A DNA stretch of 37,545 nucleotides, from the IMG/VR virus record IMGVR_UViG_3300020595_000084, positions 1 to 37,545 of that record. One strand, given 5' to 3'. The notes under the pieces were generated by a model. The model ran no database searches and was not told the DNA's origin. It saw only the letters and a list, made by a program, of their open reading frames with translations. Position 1 is the first letter of the stretch, and each line of letters opens with the position of its first letter. The translations under genes and the position numbers were made by a program. Positions 9,332-16,508 of this stretch are shown piece after piece. The DNA is from a virus.

Positions 9332-9779
9332 TTCGGGAGGGTGGTTTTACAGGAAATGGTGCGCGAGTCTGATGTTTAATTGCTTCGGTTTGCGAGCATT
9401 GACGGGCAGTGCGTTTTGCTACGAAAATTGGAATGGCGAGGTAGCCACCAAGGAGGATTGCCGCTCCGATAAGAATCTTTTTTATGTACGATGTGAATGC
9501 ATCAAAGCCTGACTTGTGACTCTCCATGCCCTTTGCAACAAGCTCGCTCACATCTCCGTGTGTAAGTAAATCGAGCTTTTCTTCTGCTTCAATGAGGGCA
9601 TCTTTGTTCTTTAATGCTTCACCAGCTAGGACACCAGCACCAGCACCTAATGCCGCAGTACCTGGGCCACCTAGACTACCTACTCCACCTCCAGCTATAC
9701 CGCCCAAGGTTGGGTAGACAGAACGCAGACTGCACGATGCCATGCACAACGCCAATATGATTATGGCGGTGTAAATCAT
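9318..9779 (-). CDS. Lipoprotein with C-terminal membrane helix, candidate unimolecular spanin
   Basis: 153 residues. An N-terminal hydrophobic signal ends in a lipobox, with cysteine at residue 16 (LCMASC). Residues 24-55 form a Gly/Ala zipper-like stretch, residues 55-95 a short charged helical region, residues 102-121 a hydrophobic transmembrane helix, and the tail is basic and proline-rich. An outer-membrane lipid anchor plus a C-terminal inner-membrane helix is the layout of single-molecule spanins that fuse the membranes at lysis. That would imply a Gram-negative host. The Gly/Ala zipper is unusual for spanins and could mean another envelope role. Confidence 0.6.
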   Translation of the reverse strand: MIYTAIIILALCMASCSLRSVYPTLGGIAGGGVGSLGGPGTAALGAGAGVLAGEALKNKDALIEAEEKLDLLTHGDVSELVAKGMESHKSGFDAFTSYIKKILIGAAILLGGYLAIPIFVAKRTARQCSQTEAIKHQTRAPFPVKPPSRNEKS

Positions 9780-10015
9780 TCGCCAGGAGGTTCGTCAGGT
9801 GTCCACTCGTCAGTCGCTAAAATGGTGAGTATCTCCGAGTGGGAGTATTGCGTTTTGCCTTCCAAGAATGAGGGTGTTGTGTCGGTGTCAAACTTAACGA
9901 ATGTCTTTGTGCCATCGACTGAGAATCTAACTGTATCTGCACTTGTCTCATCCACTTGGCTAAAATCAACGGAGTCAACTTCGTCCGAATTAATTATTAC
10001 ATATTTTCTGCTCAT
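9776..10015 (-). CDS. Small hypothetical protein in the tail/lysis cluster
   Basis: 79 residues from the ATG at 10015 (reading MSRKYVIIN); an upstream extension of the same frame overlaps the LamG gene and is less likely. Acidic, with Asp/Thr/Val-rich beta-type sequence and a Pro-Glu-rich C-terminus (EWTPDEPPGE). It overlaps the next gene by four bases. Function unknown; probably a minor virion or fibre-associated protein. Confidence 0.6.
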   Translation of the reverse strand: MSRKYVIINSDEVDSVDFSQVDETSADTVRFSVDGTKTFVKFDTDTTPSFLEGKTQYSHSEILTILATDEWTPDEPPGE

Positions 10016-10019
10016 AATT

Positions 10020-10754
10020 TTAAGATGGTACTGTGGTTGAAAAGGTAGGCCCGTTTGTAAGTGTGCCATTGTTACTTCCACTTCCTTGGTCTGTAATTGT
10101 TGTGCCTGTTGCCCCATCGTTATCTCCCATTCTCCACCATCCTACAGGATTAAGTGAGGATATGTCTGCTGGTACACCTAGCGTACCTGCTGATGCTCCT
10201 CCTCGTAAAGTAGATATATCTGATGCTGATAACGCAGAGTTAAAAAACGCTACTTCATCAATTAAACCTTGGTGATACAGACTGTATATTGAGCTAGAAC
10301 CAATTCTTAAATTAGCGGCATCAGTTGTACTGAAACTACCAGCAGAACCACTATTCTCAAGAGAACCGTTAACATAAAGTTTATCGCTACCTGATTCATG
10401 CGTACCTGCAACATGATACCAAGTATTAGCTGAAACTACAGTTGTGGAATCTAAGTAATCAGTAGAGCTATAAGAACCAAAAACAATCTTATTGTTTGAG
10501 TTTCTTATAAACAGTATGTAACCGTTACTAGTTTGTGTGCTAGTTGCAGAATCCACTATGATATTATACCGATCTATAGCAGTACAATAGAACCACGCAC
10601 TCCATGTAAACGCTGTGGTTTCTAAAGCTGTGCTGTCAGGTATGTCCATGTAGTCATCACTTCCATCAAAGCTTACGCTATATTGGTTTGTGAATGGAGT
10701 ACCACCACTAGCTGGTTGAGCAACCCCCGCAAAACTTGGTAAGCAAATTGGCAT
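10020..10754 (-). CDS. LamG/concanavalin-like domain protein, likely host-surface binding
   Basis: 244 residues. Residues about 28-195 follow the LamG-like jelly-roll pattern: an FDGSDDYMDIPD start, a WSAWFY strand, a NTWYHVAGT strand, a KLYVNGSLE turn and a GLIDEVAFFNSALS end. These folds bind sugars or host surface molecules and are frequent in phage tail and head fibre proteins. A second Trp/Gly-rich segment with WWRMGDN follows at about 207-215. It lies among other fibre-type genes. Confidence 0.8.
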   Translation of the reverse strand: MPICLPSFAGVAQPASGGTPFTNQYSVSFDGSDDYMDIPDSTALETTAFTWSAWFYCTAIDRYNIIVDSATSTQTSNGYILFIRNSNNKIVFGSYSSTDYLDSTTVVSANTWYHVAGTHESGSDKLYVNGSLENSGSAGSFSTTDAANLRIGSSSIYSLYHQGLIDEVAFFNSALSASDISTLRGGASAGTLGVPADISSLNPVGWWRMGDNDGATGTTITDQGSGSNNGTLTNGPTFSTTVPS

Positions 10755-10756
10755 CG

Positions 10757-11281
10757 TTAGGAAGCAGTATCTCCAGCTAATACGAACACATCAGAGGCAG
10801 TGGAAACTAAAGTAGCGACTCCATGTTGACCAGCAATCTTCGTGTGCGATTGGCGATTATTAATAGTGGTTGAACTTGCAGAAAATGTAACTTGACCCGC
10901 ACCTTTCTGTACGACTGAACAGGTAAACCCAGCACCTAGACTTGCTGGTACTGTTACTGTTACTGCCGATCCGTTATTACAAGTAATTACCTTACCAGCA
11001 TCACCCGCTACAATCGTATATGCAGTACCTGTTTGATCGTTAAGAGTCGCATCGAATCCAAGGATGGCAGTGCCTCCGAAATCTCCGTCTGTAAGATCAC
11101 CAGCATCAACTGTAACTGTACCCGTTCGTCCGGCAACCGATTGGACAGGGGCAGCGGCTACCAGGTTGGCAACTGTTACTTTTTTAGTAGTTGCAGTTCC
11201 ACTTACATCCACGATGGGTAATACATCATTTGTTGCAGGTGTTGCCCCTAACGCAGGTAATGCGGTTATCTTTTTATTCAT
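10757..11281 (-). CDS. Tail fibre/appendage-like beta protein
   Basis: 174 residues. The N-terminus (KKITALPALGATPATNDVLPIVD) is a common start of phage fibre-type proteins. It is followed by a SVAGRTGTVTVDAGDLTD segment, also frequent in fibres, and then Thr/Val/Ser-rich beta sequence. No hydrophobic signal. Three bases separate its stop from the LamG gene ATG. It probably forms or attaches a receptor-binding appendage; the exact role is not visible. Confidence 0.7.
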   Translation of the reverse strand: MNKKITALPALGATPATNDVLPIVDVSGTATTKKVTVANLVAAAPVQSVAGRTGTVTVDAGDLTDGDFGGTAILGFDATLNDQTGTAYTIVAGDAGKVITCNNGSAVTVTVPASLGAGFTCSVVQKGAGQVTFSASSTTINNRQSHTKIAGQHGVATLVSTASDVFVLAGDTAS

Positions 11282-11293
11282 TTTCTAATTGGG

Positions 11294-11440
11294 TTAAAAT
11301 TCAAATTCTAAATACTTGCCATCCTCAGTCTGCATGAATGCACCTGCCTGTGTAAGTATGACCAGGTTAGGTGATGGTACTCCACCACTTGTAAATACAG
11401 CAGGTGCTCCTACATTTAAATCTAGTCCTAAAGCACACAT
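11294..11440 (-). CDS. 48-residue hypothetical structural-cluster protein
   Basis: ATG directly follows the stop of the 84-residue gene (TAA then ATG), so translational coupling is likely. The short protein is Gly/Pro/Val-rich and ends in a TEDGKYLEFEF segment. This small size and composition recur in fibre-flanking genes of phages, but no family was recognised. Confidence 0.55.
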   Translation of the reverse strand: MCALGLDLNVGAPAVFTSGGVPSPNLVILTQAGAFMQTEDGKYLEFEF

Positions 11441-11695
11441 TTAAATATTGTATGCTATGATTGCACCACTTGTAAGTGTTATAGAACTTATGTTTCCATA
11501 GATGGCAGTATTTGCAGATAGAGTAGTTCCATCCTGTGCGTTGGTTATGTCAGACAAGTTAGTAACATTGCTTGTAATACTCGCAATGACTGTGTCTTCC
11601 GTGGCAACTATCGCAAAGAATTTACCTGCGTGCGCAGCAGTATCATTAATGTACTCGCCTCCATTTAGTCCTAAACCTCTATATTCTGATGCCAT
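11441..11695 (-). CDS. Small structural-type protein, possible fibre/appendage base
   Basis: 84 residues starting MASEYRGLGLNGG, then a Thr/Ile/Ser/Asn-rich beta-type region with AIYGNISSITLTSGAII near the C-terminus. The composition is virion-like. A good ribosome site (AAAGGA) lies upstream of the ATG. It sits between the connector/tail-tube gene and the fibre genes. Function unknown. Confidence 0.6.
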   Translation of the reverse strand: MASEYRGLGLNGGEYINDTAAHAGKFFAIVATEDTVIASITSNVTNLSDITNAQDGTTLSANTAIYGNISSITLTSGAIIAYNI

Positions 11696-11710
11696 AATAT
11701 GTTTTTCCTT

Positions 11711-12550
11711 TTATGCCGATGAAACGGCAGTTGTTCCGTAAGTAATGTATTCAATTTGTTGAGTCTGACCTTCTTGTCTTTCGAGCTTGTCTAACTCCTG
11801 TGATAAAATTGCTTCAGCTTGTTGATAAATAACCTGCGCCTTCTCTGTCTGTCCGTCTGCCTCAAGCCACATCCCGTACGCTCCTGTTACTGCGTACTCG
11901 CTAAAGATGTATGGGAATACTGATGAGTCGCTTGCATAGCCTGGAAAGCCTGCCCGGTAATGTACCCATACAGGTGCGTTACTTGCTCGGTCTGGTAGGA
12001 TTGCTTCTCCGTAATCTGTGCTACCACTTGCGTCTGATATATTTCTAAATGCTAAACTGTGTGTGCTTCCACTTCCATAAGGATCATTCTCAGTTACCCG
12101 GAATATCTCACTTATCGTTGTCCCGAAATCGATGTAGGATAACATGCTTGCAGTCGCAGTTGCTCCACTCCCTGCACCACCTGTGAAGCTTACTGTGGGT
12201 GTGCCTGTGAATGCCGTGCCATTATTGGTCACTGCAACTCCATTTACTTCTCCGTCTGCATTAATAGTTGCAGTAGCTGCTGCTGAGTTTCCTCCTCCAC
12301 CTGCGAAAACTACTGTTGGTGCAGATGTATAACTTGATCCTCCATTACCCACTTGTACGCTTCGTACTCGAAGGTCTGGTATTACTTGCGAGATGACTGA
12401 GTTAAATGGCCATGCAGTGCGATCCCAGGCTAACTTGCCAAATCGATTAAAGCTGCGTACGGCAGCAGTTGTTTCAGCAGTAAGAAAAGAATCCACGCCA
12501 ACCATACTTACTAGGTTGGTCAACATGGTGCTTACTGCTATTTTCCTCAT
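11711..12550 (-). CDS. Head-tail connector or tail-tube-type protein with beta insertion
   Basis: 279 residues. The helical N- and C-terminal parts (N: LTNLVSMVG, VRSFNRFGKLAWD; C: EKAQVIYQQAEAILSQELDKLE) resemble the helical adaptor / tubular-A-type proteins that follow capsid genes in podoviruses. Between about residues 64 and 135 a Gly/Ala/Thr-rich insertion carries two copies of a V-NGG/NNGT-Y/F-T-S/G-x-PTV-F-GG motif, a surface beta domain. Its first codons overlap the upstream gene stop by four bases. Confidence 0.65.
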   Translation of the reverse strand: MRKIAVSTMLTNLVSMVGVDSFLTAETTAAVRSFNRFGKLAWDRTAWPFNSVISQVIPDLRVRSVQVGNGGSSYTSAPTVVFAGGGGNSAAATATINADGEVNGVAVTNNGTAFTGTPTVSFTGGAGSGATATASMLSYIDFGTTISEIFRVTENDPYGSGSTHSLAFRNISDASGSTDYGEAILPDRASNAPVWVHYRAGFPGYASDSSVFPYIFSEYAVTGAYGMWLEADGQTEKAQVIYQQAEAILSQELDKLERQEGQTQQIEYITYGTTAVSSA

Positions 12551-12903
12551 GCGAAGCTAGGTTCGTTAAAGCTTCCAGATACGAAGGTCTTCTTGGTAAA
12601 TGATTTTGCTTTGAGATGTGGGTTGTCACGAAAGAACTCATTGGTGAATTGCTTATCGCCCCAACATCCTTGCTTGTCCTGATGCCAGCGAAAGTATTCG
12701 CGTGCAGGTATTGTACCTTTTAATTGACCTAGTCCCTCGACTTGCCCACCTTCTCCATTCTCTTTTCCACACTCAAGCTCACGCTTCTTTGCTTCGTACT
12801 TCTCCAGGTCAACTTCGTAACGAAGGTGCTTCTCTAAGTTCTTCATAAATTGCGAACCATTACCTTGAGATGGTTGCCACTTTGGTATGAATATTTCTGC
12901 CAT
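12547..12903 (-). CDS. Hypothetical connector-region protein
   Basis: 118 residues from the ATG at 12903 (MAEIFIPKW); a longer frame to 12954 exists but its extra N-terminus looks spurious. Charged, with many Lys, Glu and Phe, and a WHQDKQGCWGDKQF segment near the middle. Located between the capsid-associated gene and the connector gene, so a head-completion or packaging role is possible. No family recognised. Confidence 0.6.
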   Translation of the reverse strand: MAEIFIPKWQPSQGNGSQFMKNLEKHLRYEVDLEKYEAKKRELECGKENGEGGQVEGLGQLKGTIPAREYFRWHQDKQGCWGDKQFTNEFFRDNPHLKAKSFTKKTFVSGSFNEPSFA

Positions 12904-12967
12904 AATAAAAAGATGTGGAAAAGGGAGTAGCCCGCTACGCAGACTACTCCCCAAATCCTAATTGCAA

Positions 12968-13396
12968 TTAAGCAAATTGACCTAAATCAACGATACGTAA
13001 TCCGATCACAATTTCTCCGGCAGTAGCATTAGCAATCGCTGCATCTGTTACTTCCAAGATAATTGAAGCTGCGGCGTTTGTTCCACCTACAGGTTGTGAC
13101 TGACCGCCTGTGAATGCATCTCCTGTATTGAATACAGGGGCAGTCATGGCATCGACATCAAGAGCATCGATGAACTCATCAGGGTCACCACCACTTGTTC
13201 CTACGTCAATGACGAGCGAGGTTGTACCTGCAAATGCGACACTTTCGTATACACCAGCAAGTTCAACTGCACCACCAGCAGGAATAGTAGCGATGGTCAA
13301 CTGACCACCATTACCGATTGTTTGTAGATCTTCGTAAGTAGCGGTGTATACGTGTGTAAAACCTCTACCTGCTTCATTATTTGATAATTCTGACAT
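12968..13396 (-). CDS. Probable head decoration/stabilisation protein
   Basis: 142 residues, rich in Gly, Ala, Thr, Val and Asp in beta-type patterns, with no Cys. It directly follows the major capsid gene, the usual place for a decoration or capsid-stabilising protein. A good ribosome site (AAGGAG) lies upstream. The composition fits a secreted-free, stable beta barrel. No specific family is recognised, so the role rests on position and composition. Confidence 0.65.
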   Translation of the reverse strand: MSELSNNEAGRGFTHVYTATYEDLQTIGNGGQLTIATIPAGGAVELAGVYESVAFAGTTSLVIDVGTSGGDPDEFIDALDVDAMTAPVFNTGDAFTGGQSQPVGGTNAAASIILEVTDAAIANATAGEIVIGLRIVDLGQFA

Positions 13397-13424
13397 ATCT
13401 TAAATCTCCTTGTTTTAAGTGTTA

Positions 13425-14390
13425 TTAATTAAAGTAACCGTGAGCAACAGGTGACAAACATGCCAATCCAGCAACTACGTCTACAAAACCTCTGCGACCG
13501 CCACCTTGATTCTCAAGCTCAGTTACAGACTCAGCTTTCAAGGACATCATGGATACATACTCAGGATCAATTAAGAGTCCTGCATCTGCGTCAACTGCGT
13601 CACTTCCGCTTGTTCTGTTAATGAACAAAGAAGGAACGATTGCCACATTTCCAAAATCACCTTCGTAGATATTAACTGACAAAGTAATTTTCTTGGAATC
13701 AGCGTCTTGATTAACTGTATAAGTTCCGTTAGTAGCTGCAAGCTGACGGGAGAAGTTTGAGATTTCCTTCTTGAGACTTGGGCCTGCAAGTAAGGTCAAC
13801 TGTCCACCGGGCATTCCGTTTGCTTCGTAGAGTTCTTGAAGAACGCTATTGAAGGTTGTTTCGGTCTGCGTGCCTGTTGTGTCATTAGCAACATTTTGTG
13901 CAAATGCAGGAACATCAGCAGGTTGTCCACCCACTCCTAGCCACTTTAACATGCCTCGTGTTTTGTAAGGTGCGCCTGCTCCAGCGTCTGCTTGACGATC
14001 TTGTGAAGAACAAAATGCAGATTCGATTGAACGTTTTACGTTGCGTACTGCTTTTGACTCAGCGTTTGCAAATTCAGATGCGACACCAGCAGTATCCACC
14101 ATCTCTTGCAGATCCGATACCATGAATGTATCACGGAACTTTTGCACGTAATTGCCGATGCGAGCGCGGTCAGCAGACTGATTTTTAAAAGCGGTAACAT
14201 CTTCACCTTCTTCGATTCCAGAAAAATCGGGCGAGTTGAGGCGGTCAACCTGATATTCAAAGAATGTCCCGGTTGCTTTTCCTTTTTTCATTAATGAAAC
14301 GAAAGGCGTAGATTCTGGTTCTAACGTTGAAATTATCGACGTGAGATCCTCTTTATTTCCGCTTGTATTGTACGTAGTACTCTTAGCCAT
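13425..14390 (-). CDS. Major capsid protein, SU10/DUF5309-like
   Basis: 321 residues. The N-terminal pattern GNKEDLTSIISTLEPESTPFVSLMKKGKATGT (cited here in parts: GNKEDL at 11-16, TPFVSLM at 28-34, GKATGT near 37-42) matches the DUF5309 capsid family as I know it. It is followed by a helical middle (RDTFMVSDLQEM) and a beta-rich C-terminus. The gene has a strong AGGAGG ribosome site and lies directly after the scaffold gene, as expected for the most abundant virion protein. Confidence 0.88.
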   Translation of the reverse strand: MAKSTTYNTSGNKEDLTSIISTLEPESTPFVSLMKKGKATGTFFEYQVDRLNSPDFSGIEEGEDVTAFKNQSADRARIGNYVQKFRDTFMVSDLQEMVDTAGVASEFANAESKAVRNVKRSIESAFCSSQDRQADAGAGAPYKTRGMLKWLGVGGQPADVPAFAQNVANDTTGTQTETTFNSVLQELYEANGMPGGQLTLLAGPSLKKEISNFSRQLAATNGTYTVNQDADSKKITLSVNIYEGDFGNVAIVPSLFINRTSGSDAVDADAGLLIDPEYVSMMSLKAESVTELENQGGGRRGFVDVVAGLACLSPVAHGYFN

Positions 14391-14420
14391 TTTATATATC
14401 CTCCTATTTTTGTTTTAAAT

Positions 14421-15521
14421 TTATGCGATTGCTCGCTTTAGTTTTATGTAATTTTGGTAGTCTGCTATGTTACCCGATTTCTCGAACTTGGCATGAGCTG
14501 CCTGTATAGCCTTCTTCTGTTTACTTCCCTCGGTTCTTGATTTACTTGCACCTGCTTCTGCACTTGCGACAGGAGCAGTTGGTTTCTTCAATTTCTTCGG
14601 TTGACCTGCATTGGCTTGCTTTGCCTTTACTGCCTTTAATCCTTCCACCATAAGTCCAAGTGCAAAATTGCTATTGGGTAGGTGGTCAACTAAAGGCTTG
14701 TAGAGTGGGCTTTGCTTTACCTGCATGAACACTTTGTAATCCTCGCTCTCGCCATCACTTAGGAAATCGAAAGTTTGAATTGCTTGCTGGTCGGATGCTT
14801 GACGTTCGTTTATCCAGGCTTCTCTTGCGGGAGCATCTTTGCGAAGGATCTTTTTTGCATTCGCTTTGATTCTCTTGAGATCAGCTTTGGTGTAAGTCTT
14901 GTCTCCATCCTTTAGCACATATTCATTACCAGCGTCATCATACTCCACTTCGTTTTCCATCCCTTCGTCTGCCCATTCGATGAGCGTGTTAAGGTTCTCA
15001 ACTTCTTTAGTAAGTGCGTTGACATCACTGACATTGTGCAGGGCATTATCCTTAAGGAATGCAGGTTGTTCAGCAGGCACGGGTGCTTGCTCAACTTGCT
15101 GCTGGAGTTCTTGGTTCTCAGCTAACAATGCAGTTTTCTGTGCGGTTAGCTTTCCAAACCGTTCGATTGCAGAAGCATTTAACTGTTTTGCTAATGCTAT
15201 CGATTCCTCCTGGGACAATGAATCCAAGTCTATATTAAACTTTGAAAGAACATCTGAAGACTGTACGGGCGGCTCATCTGATTCCTCATCTGATTCATCC
15301 GACTCTTCAGCAGACTGATCCTCCAATTCCTCTTCTTCCGTAGATTCTTGTGCAACGGATTCAGATTCCTCTTCGGTGGTTTCAGTTTCCTCGCTTTGGC
15401 GTTTCTGCATCAAGGATGATGCGAGTTCTGCCATTGTTAGGTTACCTTCACCTGACGTTAAACTTTGAGCAGCAGAATTTTCGGAAGATTCTGAGACAAC
15501 TTCTTCTTGTATTGTTTCCAT
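14421..15521 (-). CDS. Acidic scaffolding-type protein
   Basis: 366 residues. Residues about 40-90 are almost entirely Glu, Ser, Asp and Thr. A helical coiled region (about 105-150, LAKQLNASAIERFGKL and following LLAENQELQQQV) comes next, and the C-terminus is basic (KKLKKPTAPV, SRTEGSKQKK). Acidic N-half, helical core and basic C-terminus just upstream of the capsid gene is the classical scaffold layout, where the basic end binds the capsid shell. It follows a terminator and a phased repeat that may be its promoter region. Confidence 0.82.
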   Translation of the reverse strand: METIQEEVVSESSENSAAQSLTSGEGNLTMAELASSLMQKRQSEETETTEEESESVAQESTEEEELEDQSAEESDESDEESDEPPVQSSDVLSKFNIDLDSLSQEESIALAKQLNASAIERFGKLTAQKTALLAENQELQQQVEQAPVPAEQPAFLKDNALHNVSDVNALTKEVENLNTLIEWADEGMENEVEYDDAGNEYVLKDGDKTYTKADLKRIKANAKKILRKDAPAREAWINERQASDQQAIQTFDFLSDGESEDYKVFMQVKQSPLYKPLVDHLPNSNFALGLMVEGLKAVKAKQANAGQPKKLKKPTAPVASAEAGASKSRTEGSKQKKAIQAAHAKFEKSGNIADYQNYIKLKRAIA

Positions 15522-15545
15522 GAGAGCAAGGTATAAATTACCTAG

Positions 15546-15575
15546 TGTAGCAAAATGTAGCCTAATGTAGCAAAA
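15546..15575 (-). promoter_or_regulatory. Three phased 10-bp repeats upstream of the scaffold operon
   Basis: On the plus strand three TGTAGC hexamers start exactly ten bases apart (15546, 15556, 15566), the first and third followed by AAAA and the second by CTAA. Read on the minus strand they contain a GGCTACATT core related to the intergenic 16-bp motif at 18618, 23428 and 33992. The array lies between the terminator at 15587-15628 and the scaffold start at 15521. A one-turn phasing suggests a protein bound on one face of the DNA, perhaps an activator of capsid-gene transcription. Confidence 0.6.
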
Positions 15576-15586
15576 AGGGCAATGAA

Positions 15587-15628
15587 AAAGCCCTTACGAC
15601 TAAATCCCCAAAAAGTCGCAAGGGCTTT
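15587..15628 (-). terminator. Intrinsic terminator before the scaffold gene
   Basis: A 15-bp stem with one mismatch (15587-15601 against 15614-15628) encloses a 12-base loop. On the minus strand the stem is followed by TTTTTC. It separates the terminase/portal/small basic protein transcript from the scaffold/capsid transcript, so the latter needs its own promoter. Confidence 0.8.
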
Positions 15629-15650
15629 ATACTAACTACTATATAACCAA

Positions 15651-15893
15651 CTAAAGTTTATAAAAGGTATCTAGTTCCTCGTCTATTGCTTCAAGCTTTC
15701 CACACATCATGTAGTGGCGATTGGTGCAGTCTATGATTGCTTTTGTCTGCAATTGTCGGATGACTTCTTCCCTCATTGCTTCTCGCATTTCAATATACTT
15801 CTTAAAGTGAGGATCGTTCTTTAAAGTAGATAGAGCAGTTATTGCTTCTTCGGGGTCGATATCGTGGTAGGTTTTTCTTTTTCGGGGACTCAT
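15651..15893 (-). CDS. 80-residue helical hypothetical protein
   Basis: Highly charged helical protein starting MSPRKRKTYHD, with EEVIRQLQTKAIIDCTNRHYMMCGKLEAIDEEL-type heptads (two parts: EEVIRQLQTKAII near 41-53 and CGKLEAIDEEL near 64-75). It sits between the tiny basic genes and the terminator. Small helical proteins at this position in related genome layouts are of unknown function; a packaging or assembly role is possible. Confidence 0.6.
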   Translation of the reverse strand: MSPRKRKTYHDIDPEEAITALSTLKNDPHFKKYIEMREAMREEVIRQLQTKAIIDCTNRHYMMCGKLEAIDEELDTFYKL

Positions 15894-15991
15894 TGTGTTA
15901 GTGTTAGTATTACATTTATAAACATAAAAAGAGTATCCACCATTACCTCACGCTCGATGAAGAACATGACCAACAATATGATCCAATACAC
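15890..15991 (-). CDS. Possible 33-residue membrane peptide
   Basis: A GTG-initiated frame (VYWIILLVMFFIERE then VMVDTLFMFINVILTLTQ) encodes two hydrophobic stretches. Its TGA overlaps the ATG of the 80-residue gene as ATGA, the overlap style of this genome. There is no clear ribosome site, and an in-frame ATG at 15967 would give a shorter peptide. Low confidence; the stretch may simply be an untranslated leader. Confidence 0.3.
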   Translation of the reverse strand: MYWIILLVMFFIEREVMVDTLFMFINVILTLTQ

Positions 15992-16013
15992 TTCTCGTTG
16001 CAGGTGGGACACA

Positions 16014-16157
16014 TTACTTACGCTTCCTTGCAGTCTTGGCTGCTTTATTAAATGCCTTGGCAGTAGGTGCGCCTTTTGTTCCAGGCTTTCTCATCTTCTC
16101 TTTACTTCCACCTTTGATACGTTTTCGTTTTGCGTGTATATTTTTATAAAGTGACAT
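16014..16157 (-). CDS. 47-residue basic protein of a widespread phage family
   Basis: Reads MSLYKNIHAKRKRIKGGS, then KMRKPGTKGAPTAKAF and a Lys/Ala-rich end. From memory the MSLYxNIHAKRKRI-GS-E-MRKPG-KGAPTA pattern is frequent in marine phage genomes near the portal gene. About one third of the residues are Lys or Arg, suggesting nucleic-acid binding or packaging. The ATG directly follows the stop of the 84-residue gene. Function unknown. Confidence 0.75.
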   Translation of the reverse strand: MSLYKNIHAKRKRIKGGSKEKMRKPGTKGAPTAKAFNKAAKTARKRK

Positions 16158-16412
16158 CTAACAATCCCATGCTTTGCGTGACCAATAATTGGCACTAAGT
16201 TTATTTGTCTTTCCTTTTATCCCACCTGACCTTGCACAGTAGCTCTTCTTTCGTGCAGGTTGGTTTTTCTTAATGGACATACTACTGTCCCCGAAGCGTA
16301 CAAGCTTTACATCGTCTCCTTGCTTGGCAAGTACGGAAAACTTCTTGGACTTACCTGGTGTGCGCTTGGGTTTATTGTATGCACTAAACTTTTGACCTCG
16401 GTAGGTAATCAT
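16158..16412 (-). CDS. 84-residue basic protein, DUF6321-like
   Basis: The segments YNKPKRTPGKSKKF (12-25), KLVRFGDSSMSIKK and KLSANYWSRKAWDC resemble the small DUF6321-type phage proteins, as I recall that family. Strongly basic with several Cys near the C-terminus. ATG overlaps the upstream stop (ATGA). It belongs to a three-gene set of small basic proteins between portal and scaffold; a DNA-packaging or head-maturation role is plausible but unproven. Confidence 0.7.
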   Translation of the reverse strand: MITYRGQKFSAYNKPKRTPGKSKKFSVLAKQGDDVKLVRFGDSSMSIKKNQPARKKSYCARSGGIKGKTNKLSANYWSRKAWDC

Positions 16413-16504
16413 TTTTTCTTACGACCACCACATTTCTTTTTTGTCATTTTCTTCTTAGGTCTTCCAACCTTAGTCCCGTAAGTTCCCTTTCCCATCGGTG
16501 GCAT
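16409..16504 (-). CDS. 31-residue Lys/Gly-rich peptide
   Basis: Reads MPPMGKGTYGTKVGRPKKK, then MTKKKCGGRKKK. A strong AGGAGG ribosome site stands just upstream of the ATG, close behind the portal stop, and the TGA overlaps the next ATG, so it is very likely translated. The GRPKKK segment resembles an AT-hook-like DNA-binding element. Peptides of this kind are common in phage portal-scaffold intervals and are often missed by gene callers. Confidence 0.7.
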   Translation of the reverse strand: MPPMGKGTYGTKVGRPKKKMTKKKCGGRKKK

Positions 16505-16508
16505 AATT

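Noticed and set aside
14899-15318. 139-residue plus-strand ORF opposite the scaffold gene
   Set aside because: Serine-rich product is the antisense reading of the acidic Glu/Ser/Asp repeat codons of the scaffold; no ribosome site and no domain.
15546-15575. CRISPR-like short repeats
   Set aside because: Units are only 10 bp and directly adjacent, with no spacers and no cas genes.
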